NCBI GenBank assembly: GCA_023461135.1
Contig: JAEWNX010000411.1
Coordinates: 1 to 8,946, forward strand
Length of the DNA: 8,946 nt
Direction of reading: 5' to 3'
From: Pseudomonadota bacterium
GTDB lineage: Bacteria > Pseudomonadota > Alphaproteobacteria > Caulobacterales > Aquidulcibacteraceae
A model generated the notes under the pieces. It made no database searches and had not been told where the DNA came from. It saw nothing but the letters and a program-made list of their open reading frames with translations. Every line of letters begins with the position of its first letter. Position 1 is the stretch's first letter. Below, piece after piece: positions 1 to 5,634 of this stretch. The position numbers were made by a program, and so were the translations under genes.

Positions 1-187
1 GCTCGTATCCGATCTGCCAGGGCGCGAGAGCGTCCGGCAGCGCATCGCCGTTGAACTGTGGATTGGTGCGCGATCTTGGGATGGTTCGCACATCGACCAG
101 GCGATCGATCTGCGATTCGCGCAACAGATCCGCCAATTCCGTCAGCGAGCGCGTGGAATGGCCGACCGTGAAGAAGGGAAGTTTCAT
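1..187 (-). CDS. DUF488 family protein, N-terminal part (cut by window edge)
   Basis: Only the first 62 codons are present; the rest lies beyond position 1. The start is the ATG at 187-185, giving MKLPFFTVGHSTRSLTEL. Two DUF488 hallmarks are visible: TVGHS at residues 7-11 and a strand followed by LVDVRTIPRSRTNPQFN at residues 30-46. The C-terminal part, where the family usually has a Cys and a CHR-type motif, is off the window. DUF488 proteins are small cytoplasmic proteins of unestablished biochemical function. No clear Shine-Dalgarno sequence precedes the ATG. The gene is divergent from the lipoprotein gene at 280. A second DUF488 gene lies at 5176-5634, but its N-terminus differs clearly (TIGYE, LIDVREVANSRRAGF), so the two belong to different subgroups and are not a recent duplication. 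Family assignment is firm; function is unknown. Confidence 0.88.
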   Translation of the reverse strand, partial: MKLPFFTVGHSTRSLTELADLLRESQIDRLVDVRTIPRSRTNPQFNGDALPDALAPWQIGYE

Positions 188-209
188 CGTGGAGAACCAC
201 TTCGGCGCC

Positions 210-230
210 CGTGCAGCGAGCCCTTGCACG
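210..230. repeat. Perfect 6-bp inverted repeat in the DUF488/lipoprotein divergent gap
   Basis: CGTGCA (210-215) and TGCACG (225-230) are exact reverse complements separated by nine bases. The repeat sits in the 92-base gap between the divergent starts at 187 and 280, where an operator would be expected. It could equally be chance in GC-rich DNA or a weak hairpin. I recognise no regulator for it. Confidence 0.3.
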
Positions 231-279
231 AACGAGCAAATCCGCCACCATGATGTAGGGCTTCGGAGCGGGGACGTTC

Positions 280-1086
280 ATGCGACATCTTATGATTGGT
301 TTGGCGGCGCTGCTCGGCGCGTGTGCGAGCGCGCCGGATGCGGCGCAGGTGACGTCAATTCACGTCGTGTATGTTCCAGAGCGCATGGAATATTCGATCG
401 AGCGCGGCGGTCAGGCGCGCATGATCGGCGCCGACAATGACCGCGTGTTCGAGTTCGCGGCCAGCGCGGAAGATTTCCGCCGCATCGCTAACTTGCTCGC
501 GCCGCTGGAGGCCGAAGGGCTGACATGCTCAAGCCCGCCGGAACATGGCTCGCCGGGATATATCGTCTTCCGGCGCGGGCAAGCGGAGCGGCGCGTGGTG
601 ATGCATACGCTCTGCTATTCCGACGGCGCGCGTCCGCTCGCGCGCAATACCGACACGGCGTGGCGCGCAATGGACGAGATGGGGCGCGCGCGTTACGTGG
701 CGCCGGCCATTCCCACGCCCACCATCATCACGCTGCGGAACATGTATTGGGGAAACCCGACCGCGACGTGGACGATCCCGCGTGGCGGAGAGGGCCGTTA
801 TGCCGATCCCCAGCGCACGGTGACGTTTGCGGTTTCGGACGAGACGTTCGACCGCATCCGTGAAACCTTCCGTCCCTATGAGGGCAGGTATTTCGAATGC
901 AATCGCGTCGTCACCGACGGGCCGTATGGCTACGTGATCTGGTCGTCCCGCGAAGGCCAGGAGGATCAGCGCACGCAGTGGGACGCGGGCTGCCTCACCG
1001 GCGATGCGGGCGATCTGTTCGGGCGCATCGACGCGGCGATGGCGATCCTGGTCCCGCTGCGCGACGCTGCGGCGGCCGCGGACTGA
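280..1086 (+). CDS. Predicted lipoprotein with two tandem copies of an unknown domain
   Basis: This 268-residue protein has a short lipoprotein signal peptide. Arg3 is followed by a hydrophobic run and the lipobox LGAC, with Cys15 as the expected lipidated residue. The mature protein should therefore be membrane-anchored and face the periplasm. After a short Ala-rich linker come two copies of one domain, about residues 25-135 and 147-258. Aligned segments include VFEFAASAEDFRRI with TVTFAVSDETFDRI, and SPGYIVFRRGQ with PYGYVIWSSREGQ. Each copy has two cysteines (83 and 112; 207 and 238) at matching places, consistent with one disulfide per domain. The ATG at 280 is supported by a purine-rich GGAGCGGGGA (265-274) five bases upstream and by the complete signal peptide. 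I do not recognise the family and assign no function. The gene appears monocistronic; yebC starts 189 bases downstream. Confidence 0.85.
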   Translation: MRHLMIGLAALLGACASAPDAAQVTSIHVVYVPERMEYSIERGGQARMIGADNDRVFEFAASAEDFRRIANLLAPLEAEGLTCSSPPEHGSPGYIVFRRGQAERRVVMHTLCYSDGARPLARNTDTAWRAMDEMGRARYVAPAIPTPTIITLRNMYWGNPTATWTIPRGGEGRYADPQRTVTFAVSDETFDRIRETFRPYEGRYFECNRVVTDGPYGYVIWSSREGQEDQRTQWDAGCLTGDAGDLFGRIDAAMAILVPLRDAAAAAD

Positions 1087-1275
1087 GGCCGAACATTCTA
1101 GTCGGCAGCGTGTCCAGTTGGACTTCGTATTCGTTGTTCGCGTTGCGGGAAGACCCGGTGAGGGACATTCCGCTATTCCCGGTTGGGGGCCGACCGGAGC
1201 TGAATTAGAACGGCCGCAGAGGCGGGCTATGGCCGTCTTGAGCCACGGCCTTGGCCCCGCTAGAAGCTCGCCTCC

Positions 1276-2022
1276 ATGGCCGGTCACAGCAAATTCGCCA
1301 ACATCATGCACCGCAAAGGCGGGCAGGATAAAAAACGCGCCCAGGCGTTCACAAAGCTCGCGCGCGAAATCCAGGCGGCGGTGAAATTGGGCGGGGCCGA
1401 TCCGAACGCCAATCCGCGGCTCTATCGCGCGATCGCCGCGGCGCGCGCCCAGTCGATGCCGAAGGACAACATCCAGCGCGCCGTGGACCGCGGCGGCGGC
1501 GCGGGCGGGGAGAATCTGGAAGAGATCCGCTACGAAGGGTTTGGCCCGGGCGGCGTCGGCGTGATCGTCGAGTGCCTGTCGGACAACCGCAACCGCACCG
1601 CCGGCGAAGTGCGCGCCGCGTTCGCCAAGAACGGCGGCAATCTCGGCGAAACCAATTCGGTGTCGTTTGCGTGGAAGCGCGTGGGCGAGATCCGCTATCC
1701 GTTGGCTGCCGCCGGCGAAAACGCAATGCTCGAGGCCGCGATCGAGGCCGGCGCGGACGATTGCGCCGTGGAAGACGAGCAGCATGTTGTGATGTGCGAG
1801 GCGGCGGCGCTGGCGCCGGTGTCTCAAGCGTTGGCGAGGGCGTTCGGCGATCCTGCCTCCGCGAAATTCGCGTGGCGCACCGAGATCGCCATCCCCATCG
1901 AAGGCGACGGCGCCGAGCAGTTGATGAAACTACTCACCGCGCTCGACGATCTCGATGATGTGCAGGACGTCTATTCGAACGAAGATATAAGCGACGCGGA
2001 GATGACGCGTCTGAGCGCGTGA
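1276..2022 (+). CDS. yebC: YebC/PmpR family regulator (TACO1 family)
   Basis: This 248-residue protein is full length for the family. It begins with the diagnostic MAGHSKFANIMHRKGGQDKK and keeps KLAREIQAAVKLGG (residues 27-40), MPKDNIQRAVDRGGG (61-75), YEGFGPGGVGVIVECLSDNRNRTA (86-109) and GGNLGETNSVSF (120-131). The C-terminus (around DVQDVYSNEDIS) matches the last conserved block. YebC proteins are cytoplasmic. Some, such as PmpR of Pseudomonas, bind promoters; mitochondrial TACO1 and some bacterial members act in translation, where relief of ribosome pausing at proline-rich stretches has been reported. The sequence does not show which role applies here. The start at 1276 fits the family N-terminus exactly, though no strong Shine-Dalgarno is visible. 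The gene is not beside ruvC, a common partner elsewhere. Its stop is one base from the convergent stop of the next gene. Confidence 0.96.
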   Translation: MAGHSKFANIMHRKGGQDKKRAQAFTKLAREIQAAVKLGGADPNANPRLYRAIAAARAQSMPKDNIQRAVDRGGGAGGENLEEIRYEGFGPGGVGVIVECLSDNRNRTAGEVRAAFAKNGGNLGETNSVSFAWKRVGEIRYPLAAAGENAMLEAAIEAGADDCAVEDEQHVVMCEAAALAPVSQALARAFGDPASAKFAWRTEIAIPIEGDGAEQLMKLLTALDDLDDVQDVYSNEDISDAEMTRLSA

Positions 2023-2023
2023 C

Positions 2024-2248
2024 TCAGAACCGGAGCAGGTCGCGCGTCACCTGAATCAGCACCCACGCCGGCGGGATCAGAAAGCCGACTGTCGCGGCCC
2101 ACAGCAGCGCGTGCAGAGCGGCCTTGGTGCGGCCCCAGAGCGTGCGGCGTTCGCCGTCGACTTCCGTGAACTTCACGTCGAGCACGCGCGCATCCGGCGC
2201 GATCGCGCTTTTCGTTTCGCGCAATTGGAGTGGCTCGTGTCGACCCAT
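2024..2248 (-). CDS. Small single-pass membrane protein, unknown function
   Basis: This 74-residue protein has a polar, charged N-terminal half (about residues 1-45) and one hydrophobic segment at about residues 46-67 (HALLWAATVGFLIPPAWVLI), followed by a short basic tail. Basic residues before the helix (RR at 34-35, R40, K42) suggest a cytoplasmic N-terminus. The ATG at 2248 has a good Shine-Dalgarno, AGGAG, six bases upstream on the minus strand, which strongly supports a real gene. The ORF ends next to the yebC stop on the opposite strand, with a single base between them. I do not recognise a family. Its size and layout resemble many small inner-membrane hypothetical proteins in alphaproteobacteria. 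Confidence 0.72.
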   Translation of the reverse strand: MGRHEPLQLRETKSAIAPDARVLDVKFTEVDGERRTLWGRTKAALHALLWAATVGFLIPPAWVLIQVTRDLLRF

Positions 2249-2286
2249 GGCGCGCTCCTAAACACGAACGGCGGCGCAGATAAGGC

Positions 2287-2319
2287 GAAGCCGCCGGCGC
2301 TCAAGGCGCCGACGGCTTC
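2287..2319 (-). terminator. Strong GC-rich hairpin, likely terminator
   Basis: GAAGCCGCCGGCGC (2287-2300) pairs with GCGCCGACGGCTTC (2306-2319) around the five-base loop TCAAG. Thirteen of fourteen positions pair, with one C/A mismatch. It lies between the end of the secreted-protein gene (2346) and the start of the small membrane gene (2248), both leftward, so it most likely ends transcription from 2744. The minus-strand side after the stem reads GCCTTA, not a full U-tract, so termination may be imperfect. Confidence 0.6.
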
Positions 2320-2345
2320 TAGTTCCGCGGCTACGGGGGGAGGGA

Positions 2346-2744
2346 TTAGCCGCGGTGATTGTTGCGGTCGCTGACCTCAGCAATCAACAGCGTGTTCAGG
2401 CGGTCGAGCCGGTAGTTCAGGTCGCGGATTTCCCAGCGGGTGAAGCCGCCACGGCGATACCGTTGCTCGAGGCCGGCGATCTGGCCGAAGGCTGCACGGA
2501 GCCTGCTGGCTTCGCGCGGGGACAAATCGCCGTTGCGCATGCCGCGATAGATGCGGCGTTCGAGGTTTTCCTGGCGCGCATCGATGGCGCGAATGCTGCG
2601 GACGTTGTTGTCGTTCCAGTCGTTGCGATCGCGGTCATAACGGTCCGAACGATCATAGCGGCCGTTATCGCGGTGCTCTGCGAAAGCCGGGGCAGCGACG
2701 GCAAGCATGCTTACCGCGGCGACTGCGGCGAGAAGCTTTTTCAT
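2346..2744 (-). CDS. Small secreted Arg/Asp-rich protein, unknown function
   Basis: This 132-residue protein starts with a textbook Sec signal peptide: KK at 2-3, a hydrophobic core, then APAFA with predicted cleavage after Ala22. The mature protein opens with a low-complexity segment rich in Arg, Asp, Tyr and Asn (about residues 24-47, including DRSDRYDRDRND). A mostly helical, highly charged region follows (about 50-122), containing NGDLSPREASRLRAAFGQI, a GLEQRYRRGGFTRWEIRDL block and YRLDRLN. No membrane helix follows the signal, so a periplasmic or exported protein is expected. The ATG at 2744 is preceded by GAGGAAGGA on the minus strand, a strong ribosome binding site. Similar short 'MKK ... 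AFA' proteins with an LSPREA-type segment are common hypothetical proteins in alphaproteobacteria, but I know no assigned function. A hairpin at 2287-2319 follows its stop. Confidence 0.85.
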   Translation of the reverse strand: MKKLLAAVAAVSMLAVAAPAFAEHRDNGRYDRSDRYDRDRNDWNDNNVRSIRAIDARQENLERRIYRGMRNGDLSPREASRLRAAFGQIAGLEQRYRRGGFTRWEIRDLNYRLDRLNTLLIAEVSDRNNHRG

Positions 2745-2814
2745 GATCCTTCCTCAATCTCTTTCTTGGGCCGGGGGCCATTTATCCAAAAATCAACCCG
2801 GCGTTCTGAGCATC

Positions 2815-2827
2815 GTTCCTGTGGAAC
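2815..2827. repeat. Inverted repeat GTTCC-N3-GGAAC, candidate operator
   Basis: GTTCC (2815-2819) and GGAAC (2823-2827) form a perfect 5-bp inverted repeat around TGT. CAT (2811-2813) and ATG (2828-2830) extend it if one C is bulged. It lies 71 bases upstream of the leftward start at 2744, in a divergent intergenic region where a regulator site is plausible. No matching regulator is recognised. Confidence 0.3.
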
Positions 2828-2874
2828 ATGAGCCAAGCTGTCGCGCCGAGCCGGCGTTCGTGGAGTTGCCAAAA

Positions 2875-2901
2875 TGTGTCGCCTCCTTCATACGCGACAC
2901 A
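2875..2901. repeat. Perfect 7-bp inverted repeat, candidate operator upstream of the NDUFA9-like gene
   Basis: TGTGTCG (2875-2881) and CGACACA (2895-2901) are exact reverse complements separated by 13 bases. The 27-bp element ends 70 bases before the ATG at 2972. A weak promoter-like pair, TTGCCA (2866-2871) and CATACG (2889-2894) with a 17-base spacer, overlaps it, so a bound protein could block transcription. The -10 match is poor. Hairpin formation in a leader RNA is the alternative. Confidence 0.35.
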
Positions 2902-2971
2902 CAAAGACACTCTCGAGCGCCGTGGATGACTATCGCGCATCCAGCCTGAATCGGCGCTGACGGAGCAATTC

Positions 2972-3961
2972 ATGCGCGGTCAGCTTGTTGTTGTTTTCGG
3001 CGGTTCCGGTTTCATCGGCACGCACGTCGTGCGCGCGTTGGCGAAACGCGGCGCGCGCGTGCGCGTCGCCATGCGCAGGCCGCATCTTGGACACACACTT
3101 CGCGTGCTGGGCGATGTCGGTCAAATTCAGTTGATGCAGGCGAACGTCAGGTTTCCCCACTCGGTCGATCGCGCGCTGGAGGACGCTGACGCAGTTGTGA
3201 ACCTAGTCGCCGTGATGAACGAGCGCGGAACACAGCGTTTTAAGACGCTGCATGTCGAGGGCGCGCGCGCCATTGCCGAAGCGGCGGCCAAGCGCGGTGT
3301 TGCACGCCTCGTGCATTTCTCCGCCCTGGGCGCCGCGCCCACCGGCGCACGTTATGCGCGCAGCAAATACGCCGGCGAGCGCGCGGTGCTGGAAGCGGCG
3401 CCGAGCGCGACGATCCTGCGGCCGTCCATCGTGTTCGGGCCGGAGGATCATTTCTTCAATCGCTTCGGCCAAATGGCGGCGACGGCCGCCGCGGTGCGCC
3501 CGTTCGGGGCGTTGCCGTTGATCGGCGGCGGCAAGACGCGGTTTCAGCCCGTGTTCGTGGGCGACGTCGCGGACGCGGTATGCGCCGCGATCGAGCGCGA
3601 GGATGCGCGCGGGCGCATCTACGAACTCGGCGGGCCGAGCGTGTACACGTTCAAAGAGCTGATGCAGTACGTCGTGCGCGAGACCGAACGGCGCGTGCCG
3701 CTCGTGCCGCTGCCGTTCTTCGTGGCCCATCCGATGGGCCTGTTGCTGAGCTGGGTGCTGGGGCCGTTCGGCGATCCGCCGCTCACGGGCGATCAGGTGA
3801 CGTTGCTGAAGCGCGACAATGTCGTCGGCGCCGATGTCGCGGCGGGGACGATCCAGGACCTCGGCGTCACGCAATTGGAGAGCGTGGAGGCGATCGTGCC
3901 CAGCTACATCTGGCGCTTCCGGCCGTACGGCCAATTCCAGACGCGGCAAAACCCGGCGTGA
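2972..3961 (+). CDS. NDUFA9-like atypical SDR (complex I NDUFA9 subunit family protein)
   Basis: This 329-residue protein has an N-terminal Rossmann fold. The dinucleotide-binding loop GGSGFIG is at residues 10-16, a basic stretch RVAMRRP (31-37) is suited to NADP phosphate, and VNLVAV is at 76-81. The SDR active-site pattern is intact: Ser117 in HFSALGA, and Tyr128-x3-Lys132 in YARSKYAGE. LRPSIVFGPEDHFFNRF (149-165) is typical of the NDUFA9-like subgroup. In mitochondria NDUFA9 is an accessory complex I subunit that binds NADPH. For the bacterial relatives a complex I role is mostly inferred from homology, and no nuo gene is in this window. The ATG at 2972 follows GGAG with a six-base spacer and leads directly into the first strand. 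The stop overlaps the GTG of the next gene by four bases, so the two are probably translated together. Confidence 0.9.
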   Translation: MRGQLVVVFGGSGFIGTHVVRALAKRGARVRVAMRRPHLGHTLRVLGDVGQIQLMQANVRFPHSVDRALEDADAVVNLVAVMNERGTQRFKTLHVEGARAIAEAAAKRGVARLVHFSALGAAPTGARYARSKYAGERAVLEAAPSATILRPSIVFGPEDHFFNRFGQMAATAAAVRPFGALPLIGGGKTRFQPVFVGDVADAVCAAIEREDARGRIYELGGPSVYTFKELMQYVVRETERRVPLVPLPFFVAHPMGLLLSWVLGPFGDPPLTGDQVTLLKRDNVVGADVAAGTIQDLGVTQLESVEAIVPSYIWRFRPYGQFQTRQNPA

Positions 3962-4638
3962 CGAAACGCACGCTGCCGCTGCTCACGCTGGCGCTCGGCA
4001 TCGCGACGCTGATCGCCTTCCTGTCGTTGGGCGGACAGCCGGCGGTGCGCGCCGTCTATGCTGCAAACGAAGTGTCGATTGCCGTCAGCGCGTTTCAGCG
4101 CGCCGAGACGATGCAGGATATCGTGCTCGTGTTCGGTTATCCGGTCGATGAGGCGCGTGTGGCGGCGATGGACGCGCTCAACCGGCTCGACCTCTGGGCG
4201 TTCATTCCGGCGTATGCGCTGTTTCTTTCGGCGGCGGCCATCATGCTCGGCGGCTTGCGCAATCGCTGGGCGCAGTTGGCGATTGTGTTTGCGCTGATCG
4301 GCGCGGCGGCGGACGCGGTCGAGACGTGCAAGCAGCTTCAGCTCACAGCGGATATGAGCAACGCCGAAGCGCATCTTCCGATCGCGCCGTGGCACTGGCT
4401 GAAATACGCCGCGCTCGCGCTCAATGGCGTCGCCATCGCCAGCTTGTGCCTCACGCTGGCGAGGCGGCGCTGGGCTCTCGGCGCGCTTGCGCTCGCACCG
4501 TTTCCGCTGGTGACGTTGGCGTACATGGATGCAATCAGCCCGCGCGTGTTCGCGGCCGCATTTACGGCTTACTGGGTAGCGCTGCTCATTGTCGCCGGCG
4601 CAGAATCGGTCCGACCACAGTCCACTACGTCAGCCTGA
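3958..4638 (+). CDS. Six-helix integral membrane protein, unknown function
   Basis: From the GTG at 3958 this encodes 226 residues. Hydrophobic segments lie at about residues 5-24, 80-100, 104-121, 147-167, 172-190 and 197-214, so about six membrane helices. A more polar loop (about 25-78, with FQRAETMQDIVLVFGYPVDEARVAAMDALNRLD) and a short loop (about 123-145, CKQLQLTADMSNAEAHLPIAP) separate them. The start is chosen because GTGA overlaps the TGA of the NDUFA9-like gene, a classic coupled arrangement. The frame stays open far upstream, but that part only shadows the previous gene. The first ATG in frame (residue 52) would delete the first helix. I do not recognise a family, so no substrate or role is given. 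Its last 14 bases overlap the end of the convergent DUF5615 gene. Confidence 0.75.
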   Translation: MTKRTLPLLTLALGIATLIAFLSLGGQPAVRAVYAANEVSIAVSAFQRAETMQDIVLVFGYPVDEARVAAMDALNRLDLWAFIPAYALFLSAAAIMLGGLRNRWAQLAIVFALIGAAADAVETCKQLQLTADMSNAEAHLPIAPWHWLKYAALALNGVAIASLCLTLARRRWALGALALAPFPLVTLAYMDAISPRVFAAAFTAYWVALLIVAGAESVRPQSTTSA

Positions 4639-4942
4639 CGACGCGGCCGCCTGCGTCGAATTCCTCTAACGCGCGCTCCAGGTTTGCGCCAAACCATGCC
4701 AGCAGAACGACGGTCGATGCATTGCCGATGTCGAGACGCAGCACCTTCAGCGGCGGCGGCGCATCATCGAAATCCGAGTCCTTTGTTATGAGAATGCGGT
4801 CTTCAAGCATCGCAATCCTCTGAAGGTCGACATCCGCTTGCCCGAGGAGACTTCGATCCTGAACATGCACTGCATCGTGCCCGGACTCCCCCAGCCACTG
4901 GGCGAGGCGCGGCGGCAGGTTCTCATCGACCAGAAATTTCAT
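4625..4942 (-). CDS. DUF5615 PIN-like protein, putative toxin of a toxin-antitoxin pair
   Basis: This 105-residue protein opens with MKFLVDENLPPRLAQWL and carries GHDAVHV (21-27), a SLLGQADVDLQRIA stretch (31-44) and RILITKDSDFDD (49-60). These are the conserved blocks of the DUF5615 PIN-like family. The acidic residues Asp6, Glu7, Asp55 and Asp57 are where PIN-like nucleases hold metal ions, so an RNase toxin is the expected activity; this is family inference, not shown here. The length is normal and no key block is missing, so it looks intact. The ATG at 4942 overlaps the TGA of the DUF433 gene by four bases, the usual antitoxin-first order. The 3' end overlaps the convergent membrane-protein gene by 14 bases. 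Confidence 0.88.
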   Translation of the reverse strand: MKFLVDENLPPRLAQWLGESGHDAVHVQDRSLLGQADVDLQRIAMLEDRILITKDSDFDDAPPPLKVLRLDIGNASTVVLLAWFGANLERALEEFDAGGRVVRLT

Positions 4943-5163
4943 TCGGCGGCGACGGGCGCAGCATCAACCTTTGCGGCGGCAAACTCGAGCGCCGCGCGCA
5001 CATCGTCTTCGGTGAGATAAGGATAATCCCTCGTGATCTCCGCCGCGCTCATGCCGGAGGCCAGCCAGCCCAGCACGTTGGAAACGCGCACACGCGTTCC
5101 CTCGATGCGCGGATGGCCACTGCACGTATCGGCATCGGCGACTATGCGGTTTGCGAGCTTCAC
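4939..5163 (-). CDS. DUF433 family protein, putative antitoxin
   Basis: This 74-residue protein matches the DUF433 pattern. An N-terminal strand IVADADTCSGHPRIEGTRVRV (residues 7-27) corresponds to the family's C-G-x-P-x-I-x-G-T-R core. A helix VLGWLASGMSAAEITRDYPYLTEDDVRAALEFAA (30-63) has the SxxEI..DYP.L...DV..AL signature of a winged or helix-turn-helix type fold. DUF433 genes commonly sit just before DUF5615 genes, and the product is taken to be the DNA-binding, toxin-neutralising partner. The start is a GTG at 5163; no ATG in frame fits and no Shine-Dalgarno is obvious. Translation may therefore depend on coupling to the DUF488 gene, whose stop is only 12 bases upstream. A short Ala-rich tail ends the protein. 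Confidence 0.87.
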   Translation of the reverse strand: MKLANRIVADADTCSGHPRIEGTRVRVSNVLGWLASGMSAAEITRDYPYLTEDDVRAALEFAAAKVDAAPVAAE

Positions 5164-5175
5164 AGGCGGAACATA

Positions 5176-5634
5176 TCAAGTTTTCGGTTCGGGCGAAAGG
5201 TTCACCGGCGTAAGGCCAAACTCGTCGTGCAGGCGGTTGGCGACGATGGTGCGGTGGCATTCGCGCCAATCGTGTTCGAGACACATGAGGCAGGCGCGGC
5301 CCTTTTTGGCGATCTCGGCCGCCTCCGCGAGTGCGAGCTGGCTTTCGGGCTCCGCCATCTTGGCTTCGAAGATGCGGTGCATGGTTTTGGTGTCGCCTTT
5401 GCGCGCGGCTTCGCGGCCGGCCTTCGGCGTGCCGAGCGCCTTCATGTGGATGTAAGCGATGCCGGCCGCATCGAGGCTGGCGGCCAGCGCTTTCTTGGAG
5501 AAGCCGGCGCGGCGCGAATTGGCGACTTCGCGCACGTCGATGAGGGTTTTGATCTTTGCGCCTTTCAGGGCGGCCACGAAGTCGGGCGCGCCAACCCTCT
5601 CGTAGCCGATGGTCCAGAGTTTCGTCACAACCAT
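5176..5634 (-). CDS. DUF488 domain-containing protein
   Basis: This 152-residue protein has TIGYE at residues 8-12, LIDVRE at 31-36 followed by NSRRAGFSK (39-47), YIHMKALGTPKAGRE (61-75), and the C-terminal block CLMCLEHDWRECHR (115-128). These match DUF488, with the paired Cys and CHR motif that suggests a catalytic or metal-binding centre. The biochemical function of the family is not established. The ATG at 5634 overlaps the end of uppP by 10 bases. A GTG at 5628, two codons later, would give the common four-base GTGA overlap, so either start is possible. The gene lies between uppP and the DUF433/DUF5615 pair in one tight leftward chain, so it is probably co-transcribed with both. It differs clearly in sequence from the other DUF488 gene at the left edge. 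Confidence 0.88.
   Translation of the reverse strand: MVVTKLWTIGYERVGAPDFVAALKGAKIKTLIDVREVANSRRAGFSKKALAASLDAAGIAYIHMKALGTPKAGREAARKGDTKTMHRIFEAKMAEPESQLALAEAAEIAKKGRACLMCLEHDWRECHRTIVANRLHDEFGLTPVNLSPEPKT

Noticed and set aside
1112..1123. Near-palindrome GTCCAGTTGGAC after the lipoprotein gene
   Set aside because: It has short arms and a mismatched centre, with no T-tract to make it a terminator.
1231..1250. GGCCGT-N8-ACGGCC hairpin just upstream of yebC
   Set aside because: The stem is only six base pairs, has no T-tract and is easily found by chance at this GC content. The rest of the 189-base gap shows nothing I can name.
529..1827. A 432-codon open frame on the minus strand across the lipoprotein and yebC genes
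   Set aside because: It lies antisense to two well-supported genes, is rich in Arg/Ala/His as GC-rich shadow frames are, and has no recognisable motif.
2803..2818. GTTC-N8-GTTC, resembling the alphaproteobacterial LexA box
   Set aside because: The known alphaproteobacterial LexA box has a seven-base spacer. Here it is eight, and the neighbouring genes are not SOS genes.
2782..2973. A 63-codon minus-strand frame filling the divergent intergenic region
   Set aside because: It has no Shine-Dalgarno and no motif, covers both palindromes, and would overlap the NDUFA9-like start.
3203..3949. A 248-codon minus-strand open frame over the NDUFA9-like gene
   Set aside because: It has shadow composition and lies opposite conserved SDR motifs; no start signal was seen.
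3580..3957. Upstream extension of the six-helix membrane protein in the same frame
   Set aside because: The extension is Arg-rich and overlaps the NDUFA9-like gene out of frame. The GTG at 3958 with a four-base overlap is the natural start.
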